Of a stretch of 64,000 bases of DNA, positions 1 to 12,121 are shown piece after piece. The notes beneath the pieces are model-generated. The model saw only the letters and a program-made list of their open reading frames with translations. It had not been told where the DNA came from and searched no databases. The stretch lies in NCBI GenBank assembly GCA_036250195.1, contig JAVHZZ010000010.1:76813423-76877422 (forward strand). Reading direction: 5' to 3'. The translations under genes were made by a program, and so were the position numbers. Each line of letters opens with the position of its first letter. Within the stretch, counting starts at the first letter, position 1. Origin of the DNA: Mixophyes australis. Its lineage: Eukaryota; Chordata; Amphibia; Anura; Limnodynastidae.

Positions 1-1347
1 AGCGCTTTAATCTGAGGTGTGCAACATGGACTTCTTCTAGCATTCTCGCCTGCAAATTTGCAGGGATTATGGTTGTCATGTCCCAAATGATACAGCCAAT
101 TTCAATAGTCAGTTAATTTCTACGCTGGTAGTATTGCTTGCAATCTGGGTTTGGTAGATTCCTTGTCACTGGTTATAGTGTATGAGCAATGATTGAGGCT
201 CACACAATAACACACAGAGATCTTAGTGATGCAAACTTGCTGTGACTTATTAGACATACTGCACTGAACACAGTGAAAGTTCGATAACTTCAGAACGAGC
301 TAAAGGATACAATGGTCAGATTCAACACATTAATTCGACAGCTCGCAGATTCACTATTCTAATATAGAACATAAATAGTGTCACATGTTATTTTAGTTAT
401 TAAAGGTTGACAAAGCAAAGACTGACATGTTCTGTAAACCTGCTCTGTCCAACTGGAGACTATAACCTGTGGCCCATACGACAGCTTCAGTGCAACAAGG
501 GAAAATCACAGTGGTTTAAGTGGTTGAAAAACCTGTGTCTTCACTTTATGGAACAGGTTCATTGTATGAAATCAATAGGCTTCCTTTCTATTGGTTCTAT
601 ACACTAGCATCCTATGTGGATAGAACATTAGCCAGCAGAGAGTATGTAACTGGGACTGGATGAATGACATGGGACTATGATGGTGGTTACAGGATCTTAT
701 ATAAATTGAATAAATGTGTATCGTTGGCACAAACAGTACCATGTTTGGCTTGGAGTTGTAATGGTGTACACAGGGCTGTGTATGATGTGTATGGTGTGTA
801 TGGGTCTGTTATGCAGCATACATGGCTGGACTTGATGAACATGGGACTGTGGAGGACATGAGCCCAATGGTATAATCCAAATAATATAAGTGCCAGGCTT
901 ATACCAGTCACAAATGTGAACGTATTGTGGTGTGTGTTACACAAAGAGAGCAATTGGTCATGCAAAATATTGTTCATGTAGCCCCAGTTCTTATGGGCAC
1001 CATCCTGCTTCTGGAGGGGTGTTAAACCTCACAATTAGACTCATTTCACCTCTTACGGGGTTTCTTCTCGACACAGGGCCTCCACCGAGTCAGATTCACT
1101 CTTTAGGTTGTGGATCTTGGCAGGATTCACCAGAGGGCGACTAGGGAAAACCTGACTCCCTAAGACCACTTGCAGGTACACACACGCACAGGTAAACGGG
1201 ATCAACCACATGGCACATCTATTAGGACAAAGGTCCATTAACCTATGGCCTAACAACTTGTGACTAGTGGGTGGTGTTTGTAAATGATTGCTCATAACAG
1301 CAATAATTGACATTAAATTGGACAATAGCATAGACTAATAATGTAGT
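1..1347. other. Non-coding sequence, no gene recognised
   Basis: I see no convincing gene here. The open frames are short (under 100 codons) and their translations look like no family I know. The part around 740-860 is rich in TGTATGGTGTG-like words, as in a decayed simple repeat. The stretch ends at the target duplication of the first hAT element. Confidence 0.5.
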
Positions 1348-1355
1348 GCACAGAC
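1348..1355. repeat. Target site duplication of hAT element 1, left
   Basis: The sequence gcacagac is repeated exactly at 7675-7682. Eight base pairs is the normal length for hAT insertions. Confidence 0.9.
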
Positions 1356-1641
1356 TAGAGATGGTCACTGACCCCCGTGTTTTGGTTTTGGATTCGGTTT
1401 TGGATCTGGATTACCGTTGTGTTTTGGTTTTGGTTTTGGTTTTGCAAAACCGCCATTGCGTGTTTTGGTTTTGGTTTTGGTTTTGTTTGGTTTTGTTTTG
1501 CAATTTGTTATAAAAATTACATTTATTGGTGCTAAAATAACATAATTTAGGTATTATTTTGTAGCTACATTATTATTAACCTCAGTAACACTAATTTCCA
1601 GTCATTTTTTATTCAATTTTGAACACCTCCTATGTCACAAT

Positions 1642-3204
1642 ATGATTTTCATACACTTGAAAAGAAAAATTGTTTCAGTTCTTGCCAGTGATAACAAAAA
1701 GGCCATTGTCATGCCTGGGCATAAGACCAAAAATCCACCTCTTAAGTGTGGAATTATTTTTACACGAATCCTGGCAAGAGTTGTCTATCCATTTGTAGCA
1801 TTTTTAAAGCCACACTCAGTAGAGGTAGGGACCTTAACCACCTGGGATCCTCATCCATGTTTCGTCATTTTTCAGCGAGTTATTGGAAAACTGTTGGGAA
1901 AATCAGAAACTTCGGTTAAAAAAAAAATAACAACAAGCATTCCAGCATAATCTACCTCCCTTCTCTCATCTACATCCCAGCACCTGCAGTCTTCCCCCCC
2001 AACAATTGGCAGTTAAACAATCCTCTGCAAGAGGAAGCAAGAATGAAACCTGTCACCCAGTCGCAAAGCGGATCACAGACGCCCTGGGTACTATGCTAGT
2101 GTTAGATCTGCGTCCAATGTCCACTATTAATACAGTTGGTTTAAGACATTTAATTGAGGTGTTATGTCCCTGTTAGCAAATGTCATCACTATACCATTTT
2201 ACTAGAAAAGCTAATTCTCTCCTGTACCGGAAAGTTCCTAAAAATGTCATTATTGGGTGACAAAATGGTATTCTACCCACTGTACACTTAACCACAGATA
2301 TGTGTACAAGCGTAACTGGGCAAGCAAAAGATTATATGACTGTGAAAGCCCACTGGGTTGGTCATTCGCCTTCCCCAGCATGGACAGCAGCAGCATGTAC
2401 CCAGGTACATCACATTTTTGAGAAGTAGGCTACTCTGTGTATCAGCAGCTTCACTAAGAGGCATACAGCTGACAAACTGTTCCAAAAACTAAGGGATGTC
2501 ATTGAAAGATGGCTAATCCTGCTTGTAGTCTCCTGAGGATATGTCATTTCTGATTACGACCCCAATATTGGTCCAGCATTACAGCGGGGCTGAATTCCAT
2601 CACATTTCCTGTTTTGCACACACTATCAACTTGGTGTTACAGAACTTTTGAAAAATGACATGCAGGAGATGCTGTTTGTGTCCATAAACATTTAGGGTCA
2701 ATTTGTGGTTTCTGCAACAGCATGTAGGAGAATACAGCAGCTGCAAGAAGACTAGCATTTGAGGGGAATATACTTTAGTCCAGCGAAGTAGTTACCTGTG
2801 AAGAAAGTGCAGACACGGTTAGCTTGAGTCAAGTGATTGCCTTAATAATAGATTTTGAAAAGGTGCTACATAAAATTATAGTGTGCAATAAAACAAAGTA
2901 AATGTGCTAACTATATTTTAATTGTAGATGAAATACTTAATTTTCTTTGCAAGGATCCCAGACTTATCAACATCTTGTTGGGACGTCTTCTCCTTCAGTT
3001 TCTCTGGCAACTGCTTGTAGTAAAAGAAATTGCTTTCCCAAGACACCCAGTGGTGATGCAGATGAGTCCGCTAAACATTTTGATATTTGCTGTGCTGTAA
3101 AAGAATTGCCCAAAAACCGTGACAGCTCTGCCCTAAAATCAACTAGTCATTCCCTTTGGAAGGCCATTATCAGCAATTACATCATACTACACAGACTTCT
3201 ATGA
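1642..3204 (+). pseudogene. hAT (BED-type) transposase body, decayed, inverted within its element
   Basis: Read on the + strand, this has many stops and frame changes but follows the transposase of the 43-49 kb element block by block. There is a BED-finger-like segment (about 1680-1920, including KKAIVMPGHKTK), the segment with HPVAKRITDA (around 2040-2150), a segment with VKAHWVGHSPSP and KRHTADKL (2340-2510), a degenerate VISDYDPNI block corresponding to the catalytic-aspartate region (near 2540), and a late block with GDADESAKHFDI (3050-3095). The hATC dimerisation block is not visible. The N-terminal part lies on the opposite strand (3686-4399), so the body has been inverted. It cannot encode a working enzyme. 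Confidence 0.75.
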
Positions 3205-3532
3205 TATTGGGATATTGGGATGAATTAGTATTGTTGGAGGAAGATTATCACTAAACCCTGCCACCTCTCCAGTTTCGCAGTGAGCTATGGTACAATAAAA
3301 TGTAACTGCAGATTTAGACCAAGACTGTCAGCCCTATTATTTCTATTTCAGCAATTACAATTAGCAATGGAGCAATGGAGCTCTTCTCTTTGGGTGTTAC
3401 CTATATAACGCAGCACAATTTGCCTGCAAATTCTACAGACAAGCCTGCTTGTCTTCCTCTCCATTAATGACTCTTAGCAATTGAGCACTCGTCTTTGGGT
3501 GTATATTACACCCAAACATTATTAGTGAAAAT

Positions 3533-4399
3533 TATGAAAAATACAGTTTAATCCCTGATAGGCCCTCCACCATCCTTTGCATGTTAATAGTAGGATTGGT
3601 TGGAATTATGGTCAAGGTCACACATTTTTTTGACAAATCCTTCAAACCAGCCCAGATGTCAAACTGTTGTGGTCTGCCCCCTGCGTCATCCCTGCTTGTG
3701 TTTGGAAAGTGCATATTGGTGCCAGAACCTCACATGCCAGAACTGCTCCCACTGGTGCCACACTGCTGCAGGACTTACACAATCAACCGCATCCTCATCG
3801 TCGGATACCCAAATCTCCCCCACATCCTCTTCTAAAGACAAAGTGTCATCCTCACTTGGTGTATCACCGGCTACACTCGGGCTGTTCAGGCACACATCAG
3901 CAGAACTGCTGAAAGGGCCCTTCTTTATGGGTAGACTAACAAAATGGTCACGATTAGACATCCCACTGTTGGATGGACTCTCCACAGGGATTGTTGTCAT
4001 TTGTGAATCAGAGCAAATATTCTCCTGTAATGCCTTACTGTTATCTTGCAGCTCGGCTTTGACGCGTAACAGTTGTGCACCAATTGTAGGCTGGGTAACT
4101 TTTTGGGATCTGCCACTAATAGCCAAAGGTGAAGGCCTCATTCTCTCTTTGCCACTGCGTGTGTAGAATGGCATGCTTGCAATTTTTTTTTTATCGTCAC
4201 TTAACTTTTGCTCAGTTACACTTCTTTTTCGCTTCAATACAGTAAATTTTTTTTTGGTTTTTGTTTTTTGCACTAATTTGAAAACACTCTGTTGTTTGAC
4301 ATCGCCTTGGCCAGATGACGTACTGGGAACACTAACATCAGGACTGGTGATAGAACCTGGTTGCTCATTCAGATCATATGTGGACTGCTTTGAATCCAT
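3533..4399 (-). pseudogene. hAT transposase N-terminal region, internally deleted
   Basis: A 237-codon frame (4399-3686) begins MDSKQSTYDLNEQ and runs through a basic stretch (LKRKRSVTEQK), PFYTRSGKERMRPSP and an acidic stretch (LSLEEDVGEIWVSDDED). The same domain order occurs in the elements at 10.9-11.6 kb and 48.3-49.0 kb. Near 3714 the sequence passes to a segment resembling a much later part of the transposase (FPNTSRDDAG, PTINMQRMVE), so most of the catalytic body is missing. The start codon lies 22 bp from the 100-bp repeat array, which would therefore occupy the promoter or leader. I know this N-terminal region only as hAT-associated and assign it no function beyond that. Confidence 0.7.
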
Positions 4400-4420
4400 T
4401 CTGAGCGCAAACCACTGGGG

Positions 4421-7320
4421 AGTGCTAAAAATTATTTAGTAGATTCTGCTGACAGTTATGACTTTTGACAGCCAGAAATATTAATGCACAATTAGGGAGG
4501 ACACCCCAAAAGCACTGAGGTGTGCTAAAAATTATTTAGTAGATACTGCTGACAGAAATGACTTTTGACAGCCAGAAATATTAATGCACAATTAGGGAGG
4601 ACACCCCAAAAGCACTGAGGAGTGCTAAAAATTATTTAGTAGATACTGCTGACAGATATGACTTTTGACAGCCAGAAATATTAATGCACAATTAGGGAGG
4701 ACACCCCAAAAGCACTGAGGTGTGCTAAAAATTATTTAGTAGATACTGCTGACAGAAATGACTTTTGACAGCCAGAAATATTAATGCACAATTAGGGAGG
4801 ACACCCCAAAAGCACTGAGGTGTGCTAAAAATTATTTAGTAGATACTGCTGACAGAAATGACTTTTGACAGCCAGAAATATTAATGCACAATTAGGGAGG
4901 ACACCCCAAAAGCACTGAGGAGTGCTAAAAATTATTTGGTAGATACTGCTGACAGATATGACTTTTGACAGCCAGAAATATTAATGCACAATTAGGGAGG
5001 ACACCCCAAAAGCACTGAGGAGTGCTAAAAATTATTTAGTAGATACTGCTGACAGAAATGACTTTTGACAGCCAGAAATATTAATGCACAATTAGGGAGG
5101 ACACCCCAAAAGCACTGAGGAGTGCTAAAAATTATTTGGTAGATACTGCTGACAGATATGACTTTTGACAGCCAGAAATATTAATGCACAATTAGGGAGG
5201 ACACCCCAAAAGCACTGAGGTGTGCTAAAAATTATTTAGTAGATACTGCTGACAGAAATGACTTTTGACAGCCAGAAATATTAATGCACAATTAGGGAGG
5301 ACACCCCAAAAGCACTGAGGTGTGCTAAAAATTATTTAGTAGATACTGCTGACAGAAATGACTTTTGACAGCCAGAAATATTAATGCACAATTAGGGAGG
5401 ACACCCCAAAAGCACTGAGGAGTGCTAAAAATTATTTGGTAGATACTGCTGACAGATATGACTTTTGACAGCCAGAAATATTAATGCACAATTAGGGAGG
5501 ACACCCCAAAAGCACTGAGGAGTGCTAAAAATTATTTAGTAGATACTGCTGACAGATATGACTTTTGACAGCCAGAAATATTAATGCACAATTAGGGAGG
5601 ACACCCCAAAAGCACTGAGGTGTGCTAAAAATTATTTAGTAGATACTGCTGACAGAAATGACTTTTGACAGCCAGAAATATTAATGCACAATTAGGGAGG
5701 ACACCCCAAAAGCACTGAGGTGTGCTAAAAATTATTTAGTAGATACTGCTGACAGAAATGACTTTTGACAGCCAGAAATATTAATGCACAATTAGGGAGG
5801 ACACCCCAAAAGCACTGAGGAGTGCTAAAAATTATTTGGTAGATACTGCTGACAGATATGACTTTTGACAGCCAGAAATATTAATGCACAATTAGGGAGG
5901 ACACCCCAAAAGCACTGAGGAGTGCTAAAAATTATTTGGTAGATACTGCTGACAGATATGACTTTTGACAGCCAGAAATATTAATGCACAATTAGGGAGG
6001 ACACCCCAAAAGCACTGAGGTGTGCTAAAAATTATTTAGTAGATACTGCTGACAGAAATGACTTTTAACAGCCAGAAATATTAATGCACAATTAGGGAGG
6101 ACACCCCAAAAGCACTGAGGTGTGCTAAAAATTATTTAGTAGATACTGCTGACAGAAATGACTTTTGACAGCCAGAAATATTAATGCACAATTAGGGAGG
6201 ACACCCCAAAAGCACTGAGGAGTGCTAAAAATTATTTAGTAGATACTGCTGACAGATATGACTTTTGACAGCCAGAAATATTAATGCACAATTAGGGAGG
6301 ACACCCCAAAAGCACTGAGGTGTGCTAAAAATTATTTAGTAGATACTGCTGACAGAAATGACTTTTGACAGCCAGAAATATTAATGCACAATTAGGGAGG
6401 ACACCCCAAAAGCACTGAGGTGTGCTAAAAATTATTTAGTAGATACTGCTGACAGAAATGACTTTTGACAGCCAGAAATATTAATGCACAATTAGGGAGG
6501 ACACCCCAAAAGCACTGAGGTGTGCTAAAAATTATTTAGTAGATACTGCTGACAGAAATGACTTTTGACAGCCAGAAATATTAATGCACAATTAGGGAGG
6601 ACACCCCAAAAGCACTGAGGAGTGCTAAAAATTATTTGGTAGATACTGCTGACAGATATGACTTTTGACAGCCAGAAATATTAATGCACAATTAGGGAGG
6701 ACACCCCAAAAGCACTGAGGAGTGCTAAAAATTATTTAGTAGATACTGCTGACAGAAATGACTTTTGACAGCCAGAAATATTAATGCACAATTAGGGAGG
6801 ACACCCCAAAAGCACTGAGGAGTGCTAAAAATTATTTGGTAGATACTGCTGAAAGATATGACTTTTGACAGCCAGAAATATTAATGCACAATTAGGGAGG
6901 ACACCCCAAAAGCACTGAGGAGTGCTAAAAATTATTTAGTAGATACTGCTGACAGATATGACTTTTGACAGCCAGAAATATTAATGCACAATTAGGGAGG
7001 ACACCCCAAAAGCACTGAGGAGTGCTAAAAATTATTTAGTAGATACTGCTGACAGATATGACTTTTGACAGCCAGAAATATTAATGCACAATTAGGGAGG
7101 ACACCCCAAAAGCACTGAGGAGTGCTAAAAATTATTTAGTAGATACTGCTGACAGATATGACTTTTGACAGCCAGAAATATTAATGCACAATTAGGGAGG
7201 ACACCCCAAAAGCACTGAGGAGTGCTAAAAATTATTTAGTAGATACTGCTGACAGATATGACTTTTGACAGCCAGAAATATTTATGCACAATTATGGGGG
7301 ACACCCCAAAAGCGCTGGGG
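4421..7320. repeat. Tandem array, 29 monomers of exactly 100 bp
   Basis: The monomer starts AGTGCTAAAAATTATTTAGT and ends CACCCCAAAAGCACTGAGG. I count 29 consecutive units with no length change. Four main variants differ at the first base (A or T), at TTAGT versus TTGGT, and at GATATG versus GAAATG, and they recur in blocks such as T-T-G. The first and last units carry extra private differences (for example AGATTCTGCT in the first and TTTATGCACAATTATGGGGG in the last), as expected when homogenisation acts on the interior. The same unit occurs five times in hAT element 2 at the same position relative to the ORF. Confidence 0.97.
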
Positions 7321-7674
7321 AGTGCCAAATATGAAGAAAAAATAATAAACCTCTATCCTCCTCTCTGCACTAGCGATTTTGGTTAGAGCAATTGCAAGAA
7401 CAATATTGTATTCTCTGTCCCTGCTCTAATTAGCCTATGACTACACCCTGCTCTCTCCCTCTGTCAAATGGCGATGGATTGCTGTGGAGGCGTGTATTTA
7501 TAAAGTTGAAGTATCGCGAGAACCGAGCCCCGAGATCCGACGATGTCACAATGACGTTCGGCCTCGATTTGGATTCGGAATGGGCGGGAGAGTACCGAGC
7601 TGCTCTGCTCGGTACTCGGATACCCAGAGTTCGGGTGGGTTCGGTTCTCGGAGAACCGGACACGCCCATCACTA

Positions 7675-7682
7675 GCACAGAC
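7675..7682. repeat. Target site duplication of hAT element 1, right
   Basis: An exact match to 1348-1355 directly after the right inverted repeat. It fixes the right boundary of the element. Confidence 0.9.
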
Positions 7683-10065
7683 ATGCAGTGATACTGGTAC
7701 AAATGTGATGTAATAATATTAACTCTTGTTAAAACCTGTATCAGGCTAGGACAGTTAGTCCTTACTTTGAGAATGTCTCTGCTAGTGAATACTTTAGAAA
7801 ATGCAAAAAACAATGATAATAGTTATAGTCCCTATATTTGTCTGATGTGAGGAATGTAATGCAGGCAGTATGTTCAAAGTGCGGCGTAAATAGACATTTA
7901 GAACACTGTAAGAATACACTGTTCCTCTACAGGTAGTGGTAGATGTAGTGAAAAGGGGTAGAGTAGTCCTTAAAATGGTAGTCACTACTAAATGAATGGT
8001 ATGGTTAGGTGAGGGCAGAGGTATCACTAAGAGATGGGGGAGGGGAGATTCGCCTCCCATTTGTTTGGTATTGTTTGGCTTAGATTTTGGGAGTTGGCAA
8101 TTTGACATCATAGTTGGGAAAATCCAGTTGTTTGCGTTCTGCCAAAATAAGCTTGAAATAATTTCAAAGACAACTTTAAAATAGAGAAGTGTGTTGTTGC
8201 CAGAGATAGTGCAATCCTTTGGCAATCTTTAGATGTTATATAAGCATTGGAGTTTGCAGATCACTTCAGAATCATAGACAAGCGATGTTCCATATGGCAT
8301 TTCTTCATTCAATCAATGTCACAGTCAACAAAGCAGTTTTTGATACTGGTACTATGTTGTGTGAAGTTACATTCTCCTTTGATCATTTATGTGATAATTT
8401 CTCGGCTATTTATTTTATTAATTAGATTGTTTATTGTGATGTGAAAATCACAAGGAATTTGAATCACATTGTAATTGCCTTCCTTGTCCTTGTGATTAAA
8501 ATTCCTTGATGTGAACGCTACAAAGCATTTCTTCAGTTATTTATCACAAAGGAAAGTTGGTTTGCAGGGTTTAGCTGCACATCTTTTGAGTTTAAAATTT
8601 GAGGAATTAGAGTTGAAATTTTTTTTCCCCAAAACATAAATCTCTAGCTATGCTCGTGTTTGAGGGTGTAGTGTCAGTAGTGTAGAGTAATGCAAGGCAG
8701 TGGTAAATAGCTCTGCTTGTGTTTGTTTGTGGTGCAGTGCAGGTTATTCCCACACATGTAGCAGACACTGACCAACTCTGGAAACTGTCAAGAGTCTCTG
8801 CACTTGAATCGAAGATCTGGAATCTCCTCCAGTTACTCTCCTCACCATATGGCAAAGTGAAGGGAGCTTCTTCCCTCTGTATTGACTTCTTGCTTTCTCT
8901 TTTTATCTGTGTTGGTGTCATTCTTTCGCTGTTTCTCATGACTGATGTCTTGCTTTCTATTTCTTAGTGAACAGTACATGGATTTCCTCTGCTTCTCTGT
9001 CAGCTTGTACAGGAGCTTTAGTACAAGAGAGTCCCCTTTTAGACGAACGAAATTAAATAGTGAAAGTGTTGCTTCGTAGTTGCACTTACCTGAAAGAGTT
9101 AACATGGGGTTTAGAGCTGGCCAATGATACTGAGGGGAGGGCCTTGTGGCTATGTAGAGGTGATGCATTTCCTGGTCTTAGTCACTCGGCTTGCAAAATC
9201 CCGCCCACCCACGCCATTTTTAAGTAATCTTAGAGTTTATTGATGTTTGGCATATAGCCGGTTTAAGTAGGATTACATTTTGGTGGGGGAGGAAGGCACT
9301 GCGATCAGCGACTGATATATACGGCTCTATCGTGATTGGTCGCAGGTATCTGTCCCCTTACAAGGCAATCGGTTACTTGTGTCCCTTCTGTGGGGAGGGG
9401 CCTCGCCCAGCTCAGAGAGGGAGGGGGAGTGAGTAGTGAGGTGAGTGCAGTTTACTCTGACGCCAGATTAGGGCCGGCCAAGCAGTGGGGTTATGAGTGA
9501 AGTGGGTGGACTTAAGGCTATATTGCCATGTCCACGCTTGGTTGGTTATCGCTGGAACTGATCTTCAGTGCCCATTCTCCGCCACCAGGTTCTAGTTAGC
9601 TTATAATAAAATATTTTTAGTGCCACGTTACTCAAGTCTCCATGTCTTTATTTTATATAAGTTGGTTATTGTTATGTAAGGTATTGTGTAGAACAAGGGG
9701 CATACACAGTGAACTATTTATTTGATTGGAATTCCTTCTGATTGTCTGGCAAATAGCTCTAATATTCTTGCAGCCTTGTCTGACAGACTAACAGCCCTCT
9801 TCATGAGTCTTGTTATCTAGTCTGTAGAATCTTGCTTTGTGACTGGTGACTCTGAGTGGCAAAGTTTCTATATTATGCTGATTGGTGGCAGAACTCTCAC
9901 ATTCATACTACTCACACAGTATTTGTATTGTGTATTTCCCAGCAGTTGCAATGACCAAGTACTGTGCAGTTTCTCTGCTTTTCTGGCTGGCTTCAGGATT
10001 TCTAAGCAGTGTGTTGTCAGGATCTCTTGCTGTGTGTTTCTCTCACTCTTGCAGACTTGCAGACA
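7683..10065. other. Inter-element sequence, no gene recognised
   Basis: Several frames of 60-143 codons are open here, for example on the - strand at 7794-8225, 8607-8939 and 8842-9168. None resembles a family I know, and they overlap one another in different frames. The part from 9260 to 9660 is GC-richer and resembles a promoter or LTR fragment, but I could not define ends or a target duplication. Confidence 0.4.
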
Positions 10066-10073
10066 CTTACTAC
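10066..10073. repeat. Target site duplication of hAT element 2, left
   Basis: The sequence cttactac matches 12470-12477 exactly. Confidence 0.92.
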
Positions 10074-10439
10074 TAGAGATGGTCACTGACCCCCGTGTTT
10101 TGGTTTTGTATTCGGTTTTGGATCTGGATTACCTTCGTGTTTTGGTTTTGCAAAACCGCCCTTGCGTGTTTTGGTTTTGTTTGGTTTTGTTTTGCTATTT
10201 TTGAAAAAAATACAATTTTTTTGGTCTAAAATAACCTAATTTAGTGCTCCACCAGTTTCTTAGATAAGTGAGGTAATTCTAAAGCTAATAAAGTATGAAA
10301 AAACAGTTTAATCCCTGGTAGGCCGTCCTTAATGCGAACACTTGTCTGCAAATTATACAGTCAAACCTGGTTGTCTACCTCCTCCATCTTTGATTATTGG
10401 CAATGTAGCCATCGTCTTTGGGTGTATATTACACCCTAC

Positions 10440-10935
10440 ACTTGTAGTTGAATATTAAAAAAGCAGCCTGCACAGACTGTGGAGCTAGAAAGTAAAATTA
10501 AATGGACCACGGTTCTTTGGTGGCTATCTATGCCCCCCCGCCCTCCACTTGTAGTTGAATATAAAAAAAGCAGCCTGCATAGACTGTAGAACTAGAAATT
10601 CGAATATACAAAGAACTGGACAAAGGCAGTTTGGTATCTGTCTGCATCAGACCCCCCCCCCCCCCCCCATCCACATGTAGTAAAATAGAAAAAAAAGCAC
10701 CCTGCTTAGACTGTAGAACTAGAAATTTGAATATACAAAGAAATGGACAAAGGCAGTTTGGTATCTGTCTGCATCAGACATCCCCCCCTCCACGTGTAGT
10801 AAAATAGAAAAAAAAGCAGCCTGCATAGACTGTAGAACTAGAAATTCAAATATACAAAGAAATGGACAAAGGCAGTTTGGTATCTGTCTGCATCAGATCC
10901 CCTCTCCACTAGGAATAAAATAGAAAACTATTCAG
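10440..10935. repeat. Tandem repeat of about 111-125 bp, four to five copies
   Basis: Units are marked by GCAGCCTGCATAGACTGTAG starting near 10461, 10572, 10697 and 10815, with a diverged remnant near 10931. Each unit ends in a C-rich run of variable length (up to about 18 C) followed by CCACATGTAGT-like words. Unit length differs mainly through this C run. It lies on the 3' side of the decayed transposase ORF in hAT element 2. Confidence 0.85.
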
Positions 10936-10940
10936 CCGTT

Positions 10941-11601
10941 CTATAATCTAGAATATAAATAGAAATTGAGAAAGGCAATTTGGTATCTGTCTGCATCATA
11001 ATCATCAACATCCTCATTAGCGCCCTCGTCACCTCCATAAATCTCCCCCTCATCCTCTTCTATTTCCAAAGTGCCATCCTCAATTTGTGTATCACCAGCT
11101 ACACTCGTGCTGTTCAGGTACACATCAGCAGAACTGCTGAAAGGGCCCTTCTTTATGGGTACACTAACAGAATGCTCACGATTAGAATACCACTGTTGGA
11201 TGGACTCTCCACAGGGATCGGTGTCATTTCTGATTCAGAGCAAACATTATCCTCCAATGCCTTACTGTTATCTTGCAGCTCAGCTTTGACGCGTAACAGT
11301 AGTTGTGCACCACTTGTAGGCTCGGTAACATTTTTGGATCTGCCACTAATGGCCAAAGGTGAAGGCCTCATTCTCTCTTTGCCACTGCGTGTGTAGAATG
11401 GCATGTTGGGAATTTTTTTTATCGGCACTTAACTTTTGCTCAGTAACACTTCTTTTTCGTTTCAACACAGTAATTTTTGGGGGGGATTTTGTTTTTTGGA
11501 CTGATTTCAAAACACTCTGTAGTTTCACATCGCCTTGCCCAGATGACGTACTGGGTACACTAACATCAGGACTGGTCATATGTGGACTGCTTTGAATCCA
11601 T
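10941..11601 (-). pseudogene. hAT transposase N-terminal region, frameshifted
   Basis: The start corresponds to MDSKQST at 11601, followed by the same order seen at 3686-4399: SVPSTSSGQGDVK, a basic LKRKRSVTEQK stretch, PFYTRSGKERMRPSP, PVESPSNSG and an acidic tail. The frame shifts at least twice: the segment up to about 11420, the one around 11153-11420 and the one after 11123 lie in different frames. The rest of the transposase is absent. The start codon is 21 bp from the 100-bp monomers, the same junction as in element 1, so the array belongs to the 5' flank of this ORF family. Confidence 0.75.
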
Positions 11602-11621
11602 TCTGAGCGCAAAGCACTTGT

Positions 11622-12121
11622 AGTGGTAAAAATTATTTGGTAAGATACTGCTGACAAATATGACTTTTGACAGCCAGAAATATTTATGCACAATTATGAG
11701 GGACACCCCAAAAGCACTGGGGAGTGCTAAAAATGTTTTGGTAGATACTGCTGACAGATATGACTTTTGACAGCCAGAAATATTTATGCACAATAATGGG
11801 AGACACCCCAAACGCACTGAGGAGTGCTAAAAATTATTTGGTAGACACTGCTGACAGATATGACTTTTGACAGCCAGAAATATTGATGCACAATTATGGA
11901 AGACACCCCAAAAGCACTGAGGGGTGCTAAAAATTATTTGGTAGATACTGCTGACAGATATGACTTTTGACAGACAGAAATATTTATGCACAATTATGGG
12001 GGACACCCCAAAAGCACTGAGGAGTGCTAAAAATTATTTGGTAGATACTGCTGACAGATATGACTTTTGACAGCCAGAAATATTAATGCACAATTATGGG
12101 GGACACCCTAAAAGCACTGGG
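11622..12121. repeat. Five copies of the 100-bp hAT leader repeat
   Basis: Units start near 11622, 11723, 11823, 11923 and 12023, each with TAAAAATTATTTGGT, TGACTTTTGACAGCCAGAAA and CACCCCAAAAGCACTG. They differ from one another more than the units in element 1 do, and use TATTTATGCACAATTATGGGGG where most element-1 units read TATTAATGCACAATTAGGGAGG. The last unit of element 1 has this same form, so it is probably ancestral. Confidence 0.93.

Larger units (their letters stand above)
1356..7674 (-). mobile_element. hAT element 1, complete ends, perfect 8-bp TSD
   Basis: The left end begins TAGAGATGGTCACTG and the right end, read on the other strand, begins TAGTGATGGGCGTGT, giving imperfect terminal inverted repeats. 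The 8-bp sequence gcacagac lies immediately outside both ends (1348-1355 and 7675-7682), the target duplication expected of hAT transposases. Just inside the left end is a run of GTTTTGGTTTTGG words shared with elements at 10074, 25136 and 43373. The interior is rearranged: a transposase body on the + strand, a transposase N-terminus on the - strand, then 29 copies of a 100-bp repeat. The ends were clearly recognised as a unit, but the element cannot make its own transposase, so mobilisation in trans is inferred. Confidence 0.9.

Noticed and set aside
3600..4166. A 188-codon + strand frame opposite the transposase N-terminus
   Set aside because: It lies antisense to the conserved - strand transposase region, and its translation is not conserved with the other hAT copies.
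8607..9168. Overlapping - strand frames of 108 and 110 codons
   Set aside because: No recognisable domain; overlapping frames and plain composition suggest chance.
9260..9660. A solo LTR or promoter
   Set aside because: The composition is suggestive but I could not find TG...CA ends with a target duplication.
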